64,000 bases of DNA from Siphonodentalium dalli. Lineage: Eukaryota; Mollusca; Scaphopoda; Gadilida; Siphonodentaliidae. Position numbers and translations under genes: made by a program. This document shows, piece after piece, positions 22,601-37,600 of the stretch. The stretch lies in assembly GCA_032622095.1 (NCBI GenBank), contig CP136066.1:55644609-55708608 (forward strand). Reading direction: 5' to 3'. The notes below the pieces were generated by a model that saw only the letters and a program-made list of their open reading frames with translations, had not been told where the DNA came from and made no database searches. Position 1 is the first letter of the stretch. Every line of letters begins with the position of its first letter.

Positions 22601-25600
22601 TGGGCATTTGTAAAACGAGTAACAATAGTATGGGTATTGGTAAAACGAGTAACAAAACTATATATTCAAGATCTGTCATATATCATTATCATTGGTATAT
22701 CCTCCAATGAAGTATATATAAAGACAAGAAAGTAATAACTATAGAACAAAAAGGAAGGTCAGTTAGGTCAGACTTGCAGTCCTATTCAGTATTCGAGCTA
22801 TTCGTCGGTATCATGATCGCGGACACTAGTGTTGGAAGGTTATAGAATTTACGTTTCGGTTTCGTTTTTTTTGATAAAACAACCTCGGTTTCGGTTTTAG
22901 TATGCAATCACTTAACATATATAAATTACTGCCAAACTGAGTGTCAATTAGTCCCACAGGAACAACCAGTTACAGAGTAGCATGGAGCATCAATTTCCTT
23001 GATAAAAGGGAAGATCATTGAAGAAGTTAAAGAGGTTTTGGGTTGCTTCAACTACGATGTCTGTTTGGTCACTCAATTGAATTGATCATATTAGATCACA
23101 ACAGGGAGGAAGAACGGGAAGAGTGAAGACATTGTGCAGCTGATCTCAATCATCAAACTTTGTCGACTTACATAGTTTTTATAAACCCCACTGTAAAACA
23201 GTTTTAGTCGTGGTGTGATTCCAATTTGAATCCATGTTGCTTCGTGCAGTATTAACTATTAAGTTACGAAAGCACGCATTGCCACACAACGCCACTTTTA
23301 CGTTGTCACTTCCTTGTGTGCGTTCAGACTTGATACACAGTGACTGCACACGTGCTTTTGTCGGAAGATCAGAGAAAACTTCAAAGTGTCGGAATTGATT
23401 GAAGGTCGCTGACACTTCCAGACAGTTCGTGAATTGCTACTAAGTATCTGATACTACCGCGTGTACCAATTAATGCTTGCATTGCACTGTACTATCGGTG
23501 ACACAGGATTTAGTATTAGTTTTGCATCATTTAACCTAATATTTTGAGGATTATTCACGTTCACATTCAAATGACAACGGGATGCGGTTACGTCCGGTTC
23601 ATTTTTTTCTAACCGGTTAGGTCGCTAACCGGATGCTAACCAGTTATCCGTCTAACCATTTCAGCTCTACTTATTTTGTAGGTTTAGTGCCAGGGAATCT
23701 TACGTTTTTCATGGGCATCAAAATTATTACTATGAATACTTGGTGATAGTTTTGAGTTATAACATGCCCCTAAGGTTTTATCCAGTTTGTTTTTAAATTT
23801 GCTATAGCATGCTTAAGCATACCCAAAAAAATCTTTAAAATTTTTTTTTTTAAAAACAAAAACAAAATGTTTTGGGCCGATTTTACAGACTGTAAATTAG
23901 GGCCAATGAGATCGGCCCCTGGCACTGAAAGGGTTAAATAAATAATGCAGTGTTTGTGTCTTGGTCACGTTTAGTAGCGGTGGGAATATATTCCGATGGT
24001 GGCATGATTTTCTATAGACCGAACACCTCTCTAAACCGAACAGAATAGCTGGTCCAAAGAATGTTAGAGAGGTTTTACTGTACGCACCCTTGATGCCCAT
24101 GAACAGCATGAACAATATCTCTCTCCAGCTGCAAGGACTGAGGTTCTAATCCCGGTAGCAGCTGTTGAGGTCCTAGTGTTGAAGGTGGTGGATGTTGAGG
24201 TCCTAATGCTGGCAGAAGTTGTTGGGGTCCTAGCTGTTGGGGTCCTAGTTGTTGGGGTCCTAGTCCTGGCTGCTGCGGCCCTAATCCTGGCAACAACTGA
24301 TGTGGTCCTGGTGGCAGCTGGGCGAAATTATGTTGCTGAGGCAGGACTCCTGGGGGTGGTTGACCTTGTTGCATCGGTGGTGGACCTGGATAAGGTGGCC
24401 GCGGCAGCTGTATCTGATGGAGAGGTGGTTGAAGTGGCTGGAATTGAGGTTGCCCTGGAGGTGGAAGAGGCCTAGGGGGAGACATTCCGGGTGGACCTGG
24501 TTGTGGTTGAAACTGTGGGGGAAACTGCTGGTGATGTGGCGCTGGGGGTACTAATTGCTGAGGGGCTGGAGGATACGGCATCTGATGGATGTGTGGTGGC
24601 AGAGGCGGGAGGGGATATTGTTGAGGCGGAGCCATCAGAGGCATCATCTGTTGTATTGGAGCTTGAGATATTGACTGCGGGACTGCCTGTGGAATCTGAA
24701 GCTGCGGACGCACATGCTGAACTTCCGGATGCGACCGACTTCTCTCTCTTTGACGTCTGGAATCAGACTCGCGTCGTCTCGATGAGCTTGACTCATGCCG
24801 TCTGGATGAACTTGAATCATGACGCCGTGATGAACTCGACTCTAGATATGCCTTCACCTTTTCTTTCTGTCTGTATGGTATTAATTTAGCAGCTTCCGGA
24901 CTGCGACTAACTCTCGCCGTTTCCGTTATTCTCATTATTCGGCTCTTCTCGCCAGGTTTACGAATTCTTATCAGTCTTATTGTTCTCGTCTTCTGTCGTA
25001 TCACTCCGGTATCATCATCTAACTGAATATTAATGTCTTCAACTAAAGCTCTCTTTGCTGAACTATGACCTCTGAGTTCAATGTCACCTCTATCGTACGG
25101 CACTAGCTCTCTATGTACCACAGCCACTTTTTGGCTTGTATCAGAACCTCCTATAGGATCAGAATGTCTTCTTTTTGTACACTCAACCACCCGCTCTTCG
25201 CTGACGGTTTGAACATCAGCCGGTGATATTCGAGAAAGTTTTTTTCGCCTTGATGTTTCCAATTGCTGCGGCTGTTTGCTTTCTTCTTGTTCGTCTGCTT
25301 GTGAATCTTGGTCATCCTGAAGATGTTCACTGTCTTCTGATTTCGCCTCCTCTTCTAGCGCTGGTGACAGAATACTGTCTGATTCTTCTAATAATCTAGA
25401 ACAGAAAATGGAGATATTACTTTAAGGATCAAAACTGCATAAAATAGGTTTGCCATTTTTAGGAATGTTTAATTAACTGTAACTTAAATACCCCCAATAG
25501 AGCGAAATTAAGTAGAAAATTTGCACGAAGAAGGCTAACTCAAGAATGAACAAGAGCATCGCTAGGGCTTGGCAAAATGTGCCTGTTGTAATTTATGCAA

Positions 25601-28600
25601 AGGGCCATAACTCTGGTGAAAATTTGCAGGCAGAACCCAAATTCGAATTTTACCTATATTTTGTGATAGTAAACCCATATGCCAAATTTCATTTTATTCA
25701 GTTCAGACTTACTAAAGTTATCATCTGAACACAAAAAAGTGAATGGACGGACAGACAGAAGGACCAATAACATAATATGTCCCGTTTTTTCAAAACTATC
25801 GTATAAAAAAGCGAATTTCATTGGGCACACCTGATAAAGAACCTCTATATGTCCAATAACCCATGGCTGAGATATATGCCCAGACAGAGGGATGACTAGA
25901 CAGCTGGATGGACAATCGAGTATATCCCTCATTTCTCTAAAATGTGAGGGTATAATCCAAACAAAAGATGAATCCTAACAAAGCTCCAAATAAATTTTTT
26001 TTACGGACTGTCAAAATGACAGGCACCAAATGGTGCCTGTCAAATTTTCAGATGTACTATTTCCAATCAACTCATTATTCGTCAATGATGCGCATATTTT
26101 AGTGAGTGTCCAATCGCCACCCAGGAAAAAGCCATGTTATTTTTGTTTTCAAAAGTTCAAAAACTTTATGTTGATTAATAAATACTCATGCAATTCTCAA
26201 ACGACATAATTATATTAACACTGAATTGATCAGAAATTAAAAAAGAACTATTTTTTACTTTCAATGTCCGATTTGGCCAGTAGTGGCTCCTTGGACGTAC
26301 CCAAACAGATACAGATTGTTCAAAAATTTGCATTGGACAAAATGTCAGACAGACACAGTTCTAAGTGTACTGGACATAAGCTATTTTTCGTCGGACTTGA
26401 CAGACCTTGACCGGCCACTTATTTTGAGCCTTGAATCCTAACAACATCATGAATTAAGAGCCCTATGATGTTCATAAAAATATACAAGAGAAAATGATTC
26501 AATTCAAACCTTTGGATATCTTCATCGATATCACTTTCCTCTGTTTTTATGACTAGATTTCTCTTTGGAGTTTTGTCGTGTCCGTCATCACTTTCAGCAT
26601 CAGAATCACGTTCTGAGGGCACACTTGACAATTTGTCGATTTCCGATACCACAGGAGACATAACATATTCATCTGGAACGGTGATGTATAAATTGTCATC
26701 TTCATCGCCGACCATTGTTGTCGTTTGCACATAGCGAGTATCTGATTCAATCTGTTTATAGTCATCGTTTCCTGGAAAGGCAAATTTTTAGACTCAAGGA
26801 CCTGCTTCAAGATCCAAACAAAAAAGCATACAAAAAAACTTCTACACCCCCCCCATACTATTATAAACCCTCTCTTTACTAAATACTAATTGACGAGTAG
26901 TTCCCTTAGAGAATGTTCAGATAATAAGTTCAAGGTCATTTGTAGAACTTATTATCTAAACATTTCCCTCCAATGAAAATTAATCCATCTGCACCGTCTG
27001 CTAATTTTTCATGAACACCCCTGCAAATGAATAATAGACCATTCCAATGGTATAATTTTAGAACTGAATGGGAGAATCCATTTAATATATAGAATGGGTT
27101 AATCATTTGATGATTGGAGCTGAACGGGTACAGCATTAAAGATCCTGTGCCAGTGCATTCTCATATATATTATAAATTTATATATGCGGGTCTCCCATAG
27201 GGAGCCAGGGTCCGTGCTGGACCAAAATTTACTTTTGCCAAATAATTTGCCAAATGAATATATTTTTTGCCAAATTCCTTTAGAATTTGCAAAATATTAT
27301 CCCTGATATTATAATTTTCTGCAACCTAAATTGAGTCTTATGTTTCGACACTCGAAGTTTGATATCAATAGAAAAGCAGTTAGTTAATAATTATACAGTT
27401 GCTTCATCAGAAGGGAAAATCACAAGAGTATTAGCTATGTAAACACCACCATCACACTAAATACAGGCAATCCCTTTACCCATCTATACTAACGCCATCA
27501 GATTAACTACATCTTAATGGAGGTGTTAACTTTTCTGAAACCATATAAAACACAACTATATTATTCCATTGTAATAATTTCCCAAAATGAATGGTATTGA
27601 TTGACCAATATTTTTCAACTTTATTGAGGAATTAAAAAGTGACTTGCCAAAACTTTTGCCAAATGTTAATTATTATTGCCATTGGCAAATTTGTCAAGTG
27701 GCAGCGCTAACCCTGTAGAGAGCCTCACATATATAAGACAATGCAATGGCTTACAAGCAGGGTTGTGGCTAGAGGGTCCCAACATTTCACACCAATGAAT
27801 ATAAAACCTTCTGCACTTATATTATCTTTTCGTCCATCTGTTGTCTGCTAATTTTTCACATGAACAGTGAACACACCTGCAAATGAATAATAGATCATTC
27901 CAATGTATACTTTTATAATTGGGTTAAATATACCTGCTTCTTCATCCGATATGGAGGTCGCCAGTTCGTTGTTAGCAATGGTGTACTTATAAGATTGCAG
28001 AATCTCCTGTCTTCTTGACTTTGACAAAAGACCGTCTGATTTAGACTTCCGTGGGGCAAGAGATCTCCCATCCGAGACAAGGCCAGTGAGACCGTCTGAT
28101 GACTTCCATGGGCCACGAGATCTTCCATCTGAGACAAGCCCAGTTGTTTTCATCATTGGCTTAATGATAGCTTTATCTGGAAAGAAAGCAACATTTAATA
28201 TGAATCGTATGTGACAGTAGTGGAGCAACCACACATGCTGCGCCTCAAATTTGACTTTCATCGGCGACATAATGCTAAGAATAATTTATGTAACATCATG
28301 CAGTGGTCACGACAGAGACGACATGACAACTTGATAAGACGTGTCGTGGATTGTGCAATATTGTCTGTATTCTGGCCCACAAATCCAAAATGACGTCAGA
28401 AACAGTGTCATGACATCTTCATTTTTCGTTTTCATTGAGCTAACCAATGAAATTGGTCTAAATGAAATTAATAGGCCTAAACCACATGGGAATTCTTCGT
28501 CAGTTGTACTTTCATTTTCATCGCGATGCTCCATTCCCGATTCCGCGTTTTGGCAATCTCCACACTTTTGCTAACCGGAAATCACGTGACAATTTCTACA

Positions 28601-31600
28601 AAATCCATACCCGTGATCTTTGAAAAATCACTGATGGATATAGAAACAAATATATGACATCTTTCACCTGCGCCTAAGATATAAACAACCACTCATGCCT
28701 GCGTCGCGCTGTTGGTGGCTATATTGCAAATTGCAACAACAGGTTGCAGCCAGTAGACCAAGTCTACTATGTTCACAAAAGCTTGTGATTAGGTCGAATG
28801 GACACTTTGCGTATATGAACATAGAGGGCAGCCTTTCCCAAGCATGATGATATCAATCATGTGTATATCAGAGGTCCGTTAAATGTCAAAGCAACAGTTT
28901 TATAAGTAAACAAAGCCTTGTTTTCCGGAGAATTTCGATTTTTCGATCAGAAAATGAATGTAAACAATATATTGAATGATCGTATCATCACTTTACCTTT
29001 TTCTATGATGGTAAATGATATACCATTTAGAAGACAGATTAATCGTGGACATGTCAGATGATTAATCACATTCATGGGCTCACATGAATGCCAGGGCTCC
29101 AGCCAAACTGATATCCCAAGCTGTTATGGACGAGAAGACTTGGTCTAGAACCAGAGGTGCTGGAATACCTCCATGGTGGCAAATCGAAATACGGGCAAGA
29201 GCGAACCCAAATATAAAATAAACAATGGAATATAACTCTAAAAGTGGAAAATGCAAATATCACCAAGCCTGAGTATAAGGTATATTCCGCACAGCAGGCT
29301 AGCATCACCAAATTCACTCTCTGGGAACCCCTCATTCTGCTTAAATCTCATCTTCTGGGAAGTAGCTATAGTTTAAAATTAACAATGTTTTTAGTTACTT
29401 TTTCCTTTCTGGGAAATTTCTGTATCACCTAATTTGTAGAAGATAAAATGCATAATCGAGGTGGCTAATGGGTGAACATCACCAATTTCAACTGGGGGAA
29501 CTTCAATCTGATCCTAGGTCTCCCATAGCAGTTGAGGCCTTAGCAGAATGAGGTCCCCAGAGGGTGAATTTGATGATGCTTGCCCACAATGCGGAATAGC
29601 ATCACTAAATTCACTCTCTGGGGACCGCATTCTGCAAATGACAGACACATTATAATCAGGCCTGAATATCACCAATACTTCATTGAAAGTCTTTGTGATG
29701 GTGAACACACATATCAAATTTCGTCAAGATCCTACAACCCACGGCTGAGATACTCAGGCAAATGGACAAAAACTATTATTTAACCCTTTCAGTGCCAGGT
29801 CCGATTCTAGTATCAACCCATATACCCTGTGCCAATGCATTCTCTTATATATGCGAGTCGACCATAGGTCGCCTCGCATATATAAGAGAATGCATTGGCC
29901 TAACAATTTTTCATCATTTGTTATTATTTTTTACAATTTTAATAATTTTTTCTTATATTCTTTAACAGACTTATTTTGTAGGTTTAGTGCCAGGGAATCT
30001 TACATTTTTCATGGGCATCAAAATTATTACTATGAATACTTGGTGATAGTTTTGAGTTATAACATGCCCCTAAGGTTTTAACCAGTTTGTTTTTAAATTC
30101 TCTATAGCATGCTTAAGCATACCCAAAATAAATTAAACCAAAAAAAAATAAAATTTGAAAATAAAAACAAATGTTTTTTTTATTTTTATTTTTATTTTTT
30201 TGGGCCGATTTTACAGACCTTTAAACAAAGGCCGATGAGATCGGCCCCTGGCACTGAAAGGGTTAAAGATAAAAGAAGGCTAACTCTAGAAGAAAAAGGC
30301 CTTCATCTCAAAGCGCTCCTGATGGAAAACATCCATATCAAATTTCATCCATTAACCCTTCTATACTAGATTCTCCCATTCATTTATAAAATTATACATT
30401 GGAATGGTCTATTCATCTGGGTTTTCAGGAAAAATAATCAGACGACAGATAATAATACTATAGGAGTCCTATTTATTGGAGGAAATGTTCAGGTAATAAG
30501 TTAAAAAAATTACCTATTATTTGAACATTTCCGAAAGGAACTACTCATCAATGAGAATTTATTATTGAAAGGGATAAACCATGACTGAGATATCTGCACG
30601 GATGAACAGAAAACCATCATTTCCAAATAATTACACTCATACATGCATTCGCGTTGTTGAACATGAATGCAGGACATTGGTTGGTCAAAATTACGTCACA
30701 TGATGTTGTGCGCTGACCCCAACTTGTATTCAATTTTGTGTAGATGGAACTTGCATCAGGTCACGAGAATAACGTTGGAAATAGGCACTTAATGCTCTTC
30801 TAATCTGCCAGTTGACTTGGTTGAATGTAAATATAAGTAATGGATGTTGATTTTGTTATGTTACGTTATGTTGCTTTCGTGTTCCACACAAAATGACAAA
30901 TGTTTTAATGGTTTTGTTGATATGGCTGTGCCGCTCGATCTATCCTTCCGCGCTAGAACTCGTGATGTATCAACAAATACATTAAAGTGATGTGAATGTG
31001 ATGGGTGATCAAATAGAAATGTAGAATAATCTTGGTCAAAGTAGTTATTTTTACGAATATAAATCCAAATTTAAATCACACATCGTCATTCTTGTATATC
31101 AATTAAATTCAATGACTCTTGATGACAAAATCATTTGCGCTGATTTATCGTCGTTTGTTGCGTCCCGAATCGAGATGTAAATATTTACAATTGCGATGTT
31201 TTCTATGGAGTGATACGGTCGATTTCTTTGAGATTTTCGGCGATGTTAGTAGAATTCTACATCCCTCAGTTGGCACAGCGCCTGAGTACTAACTTATCAG
31301 TTTCATGCACCCAAACAAGTCTATAATATGTCTTTAACACAATCATGTTATTCAGTATATGTATAGCTAGTACATGTAGGCATGAATATAGTGTCTGATA
31401 TTTGCAGAATGAGGTCCCAGAGGATGAATTTAGTGATGCTATCCCGTACAGAGGGCTAGCATCAACAAATTCACATTATGGTGCCCTCATTCTGCTCAGG
31501 TCTCATCTGCTGGGAATTATCTATAGTCTCCAATATAGTCTGTTTTTAGTTACCTTTTCCCTTCTGTCCAGTTTCTATATCCCCTAATTTGCAGAAGATA

Positions 31601-34600
31601 AGTTGCATAATATGAGTTATTAATGGGTGAACATCACTAACGTCAACTGGAGAACTTCAAACTGATTCCCCCATAGCAGTTGAGCCCTAAGCAGAATGAG
31701 GTCCCCAGAAGGTGAATTTGGTGACGCTAAGCTTGCTGTGCGGGGTAGCATCACTAAATTCACTGTCTGGGGACCTCATTCTGTTAATGTCAGACACACT
31801 ATATCCAGACTTGAGTACAAGTACTGTAGGTAAGAGATGAGTGACATGTAGCATACTTTGAACAGCGGGTTTGACAGCAGAGATTGATTTCTCAGCCTCT
31901 TGCACAGCTTTCAGTAATAGCATCTTGTTCGCCTGTCGATTCACAGGAACGCTCGACCTGTGAAGGAAACAAGAGTGTCAGTAAGAATTCTCAGAGAACC
32001 AGAAAACAGAACATGAGACGGACCTAAAAATTAGGAAAAAATGTCCCACACCAAATTTAATTCTGTGGCATGTTAGATTTCATATGTTCCCACGGCATTG
32101 CTATTGCTGTGACCAATATCGAGGACTGATGAGAGAAATCATGATGCGAGTACATGAGTACACCTGGCACTATTTCCTTTTATAAAATGACTGTTATATA
32201 TCATTAATATAGAATAGGTTAAATGAATGGAATAAGGGTCCAGTATTAGCCCTACCAATATTACAAGCTGATTTTCGTCGAAGGAAATTTGTACTATAGT
32301 AATCATAACAGTTCTCTCAAATGCAAGGTTAAGGGCATCGAGTTAATCATGACAGCTCTCGCATAGTGTCTTCCTTTCTGTATTTTGATCGTACTGACCA
32401 TGGTCCTGACAGCGGGTTTAAGGGGATCGATTAGGGTTGAAACGATTAATCGACTAGTCGTAGACGACGCTGAAATGTCAGAACGTCGACTCTGAATTTT
32501 GCCGTCGACTAGTCGGAACATAGTGTATTAGTTCCATGTATAACGTTTTCAAGATCGATTCCGACATAAACAGTGTTAACTGCGCGTAAGTTACGGTAAG
32601 TATAATGTTTGGTGGCACCCGGAATTGACAGTGTTACTAGTATAGACACACACGGTGACCCGACTATTAATTGAAAGAATGAAATTGACAACACAATGTC
32701 TCACTCGTCGTTTGAAGTCAAAGACATCACTGCGACATGATGGCAATGATTGACGCGGCTTTATCGTTTGTCGGAGACCGCTTTGATCTAGACACTGTGT
32801 ATACCGTATTTCAATTGATCAATTGAAGGTCGCTTAAGGTGACATCATTGTTGCTACTGTATATAAATGATACTGACATTAAGAACCTGGTTATCATATT
32901 CTACAACATAGCCTATTCTATAGGGCGTATTTAGTCGGAACATTAACATTTTATAGTGACACCGCTCGGCACCGGTTTATTGGTGATCACGTGACTAAAC
33001 GAAATCTCGAACGCTGATATTAAATTTAAAACCTGTATAAATGATCGAGTTTCTAATCATTATCCACCACATGTCTAATTATATAATTACATTCAGTGTG
33101 TTGGATAAATATCAAGATGTTTACAGTATTATTTCCCAAATAAATTGGTGTCTATGCAGGGAAATGCGCTACGCAATAGACCGTCATTGCATCAGTCATC
33201 AGTGTACGCCATGTACGATGAATTTTCCGTACCATGTTATGTTTGAAAGTTTTGATATCGGGTACCGACTAGTCGACGCAACGCAACTTTTGGGTCTCGA
33301 CTAGTCGACTCTGAAATTCACTAATCGTTTCAACACTAGGATCGATTATTAATCATGACAGCTCTCATCTAGCATCTTACTTTCTCTGTATTTTGATCGT
33401 ACTGGCCACGGTCCTGACAGCGGGTTTAAGGGGATCGACTATTAATCTAGTATCTTACTTTCTCTGTATTTTGATCGTACTGGCCACGGTCCCGACAGCG
33501 GGGTTAAGAGGATCAACTATTAATCATGACAGCTCTTGTCTAGTATCTTACTTTCTCTGTATTTTGATCGTACTGGCCACGGTCCCGACAGCGGGGTTAA
33601 GGGGATTGACTGTTAATCATGACATATCTCATCTAGTATCTTACTTTCTCTGTATTTTGATCGTACTGGCCACAGACCCGACGGCAGGATTTAGTGGATC
33701 ATACTCCTCCTCTTGGTCCTCCGGGTGATATTTCTCTATAACATTCCCGATAATAGACGTAGGGCCCCTCTTCTTATCAGTCAAGTTTCCAAGCTGGTAA
33801 AAATAAAATATATTGGATAATTAACCTTTTGAACACTAAATGCTTGTTGTGATAACGACAATCAACGTACGGAATAGCATCACTAAATTCACAGACTTCA
33901 TTCTGCAAATGACAAACACACTATTTCAAGGCTTGTGTGGCCGCTTCACGACCTTGTGCGATTATTTGACCTCAGACACCTGCCCCAGTGATTATCCTTT
34001 ACATAACCTTAACCCTTTCTATACTAAAAGGATTCTCCCATTCAGTTATAAATGTACATCGGAATGGTCTATTATTCATTTGGAGGGATGTTAAGGTGAT
34101 AAAAGCAGACAACAGATAAATGAAAGTGAAGAAGGAACCCTATTTATTGAGGGAAATGTTTAGATAATAAGTTCAACAAACGACCTGGTCCTATGGGATA
34201 ACTACTCATCAATTATGCTTTATATAATAGTACGGTATAGAAAGGGTTAAACTTATTATCTGAACATTTCCCATGGGATAACTACTCATCAATGACACTT
34301 TAGAATCGAAAGGGTTAAACTTATTATCTGAACATTTCCTATGGGATAACTACTCATCAATGATGCTTTAGAATAGAAAGGGTTAAACTTATTATCTGAA
34401 CATTTCCTGTGGGATAACTACTCATTAATGAATGATGCTTTAGTATAGAAATGGTTAAACTTATTATTTGAACATTTCCTATGGAACAACTACTAATGAA
34501 TGATGCTTTAGTATAGAAATGGTTAAATTTGTTATCTAAATATTTCCTATGGGATAACTACTCATCAATGATGCTTTAGAACAGAAAGGATTAAACTTAT

Positions 34601-37600
34601 TATCTGAACATTTCCTGTGGGATAACTACTCATTAATGAATGATGCTTTAGTATAGAAAGGGTTAAACTTATTATCTGAACATTTCTTATGGAACAACTA
34701 CTAATGAATGATGCTTTAGTATAGAAAGGGTTAAACTTGTTATCTGAACATTTCCTATGGGATAACTACTCATCAATGATGCTTTTGTATAGAAAGGGTT
34801 ACACTTATTATCTGAACATTTCCTATGGGATAACTACTCATAAATGATGCTCTAGTATAGAAAGGCTTAATGAAACATGAGTTATTTCTTAAATAATGAC
34901 ATATTGTACACATGAAAATAACAAGAGCATCGCTAGGACGTGGCAAAATATGCCCGTGGTAATTTCAACAAAGGGCCATAATGCGTAATCCATGTGCCAA
35001 ATTTTAAAACAAACAGATAACTATTATTAAAGCTATCAACCGGAAACCAAAATAATATCACATTATAAGTCAACAAGGACCATAACTCCGGTTAAAATAG
35101 GCAGAACCCAAAATCAAACTTGACCTGCATTTTCATATGAGTAATCCATACACCAAATTTGAAAACAATCTGATAACTAAAACTAAAGTTATCACCCGGA
35201 AACCAAAATAATCGGCAAACTCTAAGTCGACAAGGACCATAACTCCGGCAAAATGGGCAAACCGAATCCTGTATTTTCATGTGACTAAAACTAAGGTAAA
35301 TTGTAAGTCAACAAGGACCATAACTCCGGCAACAATTGGCGGGCGGAACCCAAATTCAAACTTGACCTGTATTCAGTTTAGATTTACTAAATTTATCATC
35401 CGGAAATGAAAATAAGTACAAATTACAACAAAAATGGCCGTAACTCTGATGAATATTGGCGGACGAAACCCAGATTCGAACCTGAACTGTATTTTGTGCT
35501 TGTAAATCCACATACCAAATTTCATTTCATTCGGTTCAGTCTTACAAAAGGTATCATCCAGGAATGAAATAAAAGACGGACGGATGAACCAATAACATAA
35601 TAAACCGGTCGTGTATGTGATTGAATTTATGAATTTTAGGTGTACAACATAAGATGTAATTATTTAGAAGTATACTTAACCCTTTACCCAACAGAAGGGC
35701 CCTGTGCCAATGCATTCTCTTATATATGCGAGTCGACCATAGGTCGCCTCGCATATATAAGAGAATGCATTGGCTTAACACATTAAAAATTATAAAATTG
35801 TTAAAGAATGTAAGAAAAAATGGTAAAAAAAGATTTTTTTTAGGCCAATGCATTCTCTTATATATGCGAGGCGACCTATGGTCGACTCGCATATATAAGA
35901 GAATGCATTGGCACAGGGCATAACTGTAACTATCACAATGTGGTCAAGGAGCCGGTTCCAATGATATCCATATTTGTATGGTTTTATTGAGACAGACCGA
36001 AGATAATTTAGGCTGTTGAAGCTTTATTTGGCCGGTTTTGGCCGGTTTGTTGGGTAAAGGGTTAACGAAGATGGCCAGCTGAAATCTTCTATATTAATCC
36101 GATAAAAAAATGGGGTTGTTAGAAATGAACAAAGTCTCACCTGAACCCTTTCTATACTAAATGGATTCTTCCATTCAGTTACAACAGTATACATTGGAAT
36201 GTTCTATTATTCATTTGAATGGATGTTAAGTTCATATGAGCAGACGTCAGCCAGACAAAAAGATAATACAGAAGACTTCATTTTCATTGGTTGGAAATGT
36301 TCAGATAGTAAGTTCTACATACGTTTGTTTATCTGAACATTTCCAAAGGGAACTACTCATCAATGAGTATTTAGTATAGTTAACTCACATGCAGTCACAG
36401 TTAACAATCAGAATGCGGCTCGAATGACCCAGAAGTGGAAACGGCCTAGTCATTTATACATATATTTGGGTAAACAAACTTACTGGGTCAATTAATTAGG
36501 GCAATATAATAGTGCATTATGGGAGAATAAACTCACCCTTGTATACACATCCTTCCTGGTATTATCTAGCCTTGACACAGTTTTCTGTACCTGATATTTG
36601 GCTATTTGAGGTTTACCCGCCTTGAGAGTAGCAAAGCGGCGCGTCCCACCTCCCAAAATCATCACGTCGTCAACGGGAACCTTTTTAACCACTCTCGTAT
36701 TTATTCTCTGAACAGACCCCCCTGAATCTAACTCTTCACTCCTCATTTTATTCACCAAATAAAACTTTCCTCGATCAAGGTCCTCATATGTATTTGATGT
36801 AGTATCCCTCAGTTTTTTCATTGAATAAGACTTCCCAGGATCAAGATCTTCATAAGTAGGAGTTCCCTCCCTTTTCCTCATCTCGATGAATTTTCTTTCC
36901 AAAGAATCGTCAACCTTTGCCGAACTCTTGAGTTTTTTTGAAACGGCCGGTGGGATTTCATCATAGTTATATTTAGTTTTTACGACCTGGAGAGCAGTTA
37001 CATCATCAATAAAGTCCTCCTCATGTGCCTTCCTCTTTTTTGTAACCTTCGCGGAATCCTTCACGCTTTCTGTCTTTTCTATATCAATGATTGTCTTCTT
37101 TTTCTCATCTGTAGATATTCCAGACTCTTTAGTGTTTTTACTTTCCGGCACAGATTTCTCCCTCATGACTATTCTGGAATCGTCCACGCTCTTCACAACT
37201 TTTCTGGAGACATGTTCTTCTTCTTCTTCGTCGTTTTCTTCTTCAGTTGAATTGTGTTTATCGACCTCTTCAACCTCATATTCTAACGATTTATCATCAG
37301 TATCTGAGTCGTCGTCTGCAGATTCTTCACATTCCTCTACGATTTCTTCACCTTGCTGAGAAACATCTGATTTTTCCGAGGCCACTGATTCATTACCTGA
37401 AACATCAACTTTCTCACTAACTGCTGGGAATGATGATGCCTGAGGCAATGCCGGTGGAGGTTGAGGTGGTTTTGGTGCAGGTTGGGCTGATTTTGGTGGT
37501 GGTTGGGCTGGTTTTTGTATGCTCTTTTTCAGTTGCACTGCTCTAGGTTTCAAGACCGGATGTGCTTTAACAGTTTCTTCAGGTTTTGGCAGACTTAATT

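Noticed and set aside
24176-24889. Plus-strand Val/Leu-rich ORFs
   Set aside because: Antisense shadows of the Pro/Gln-rich ZC3H14 exon.
37023-37359. Plus-strand Phe/Ser-rich ORFs
   Set aside because: Antisense shadows of the acidic ZC3H14 exon.
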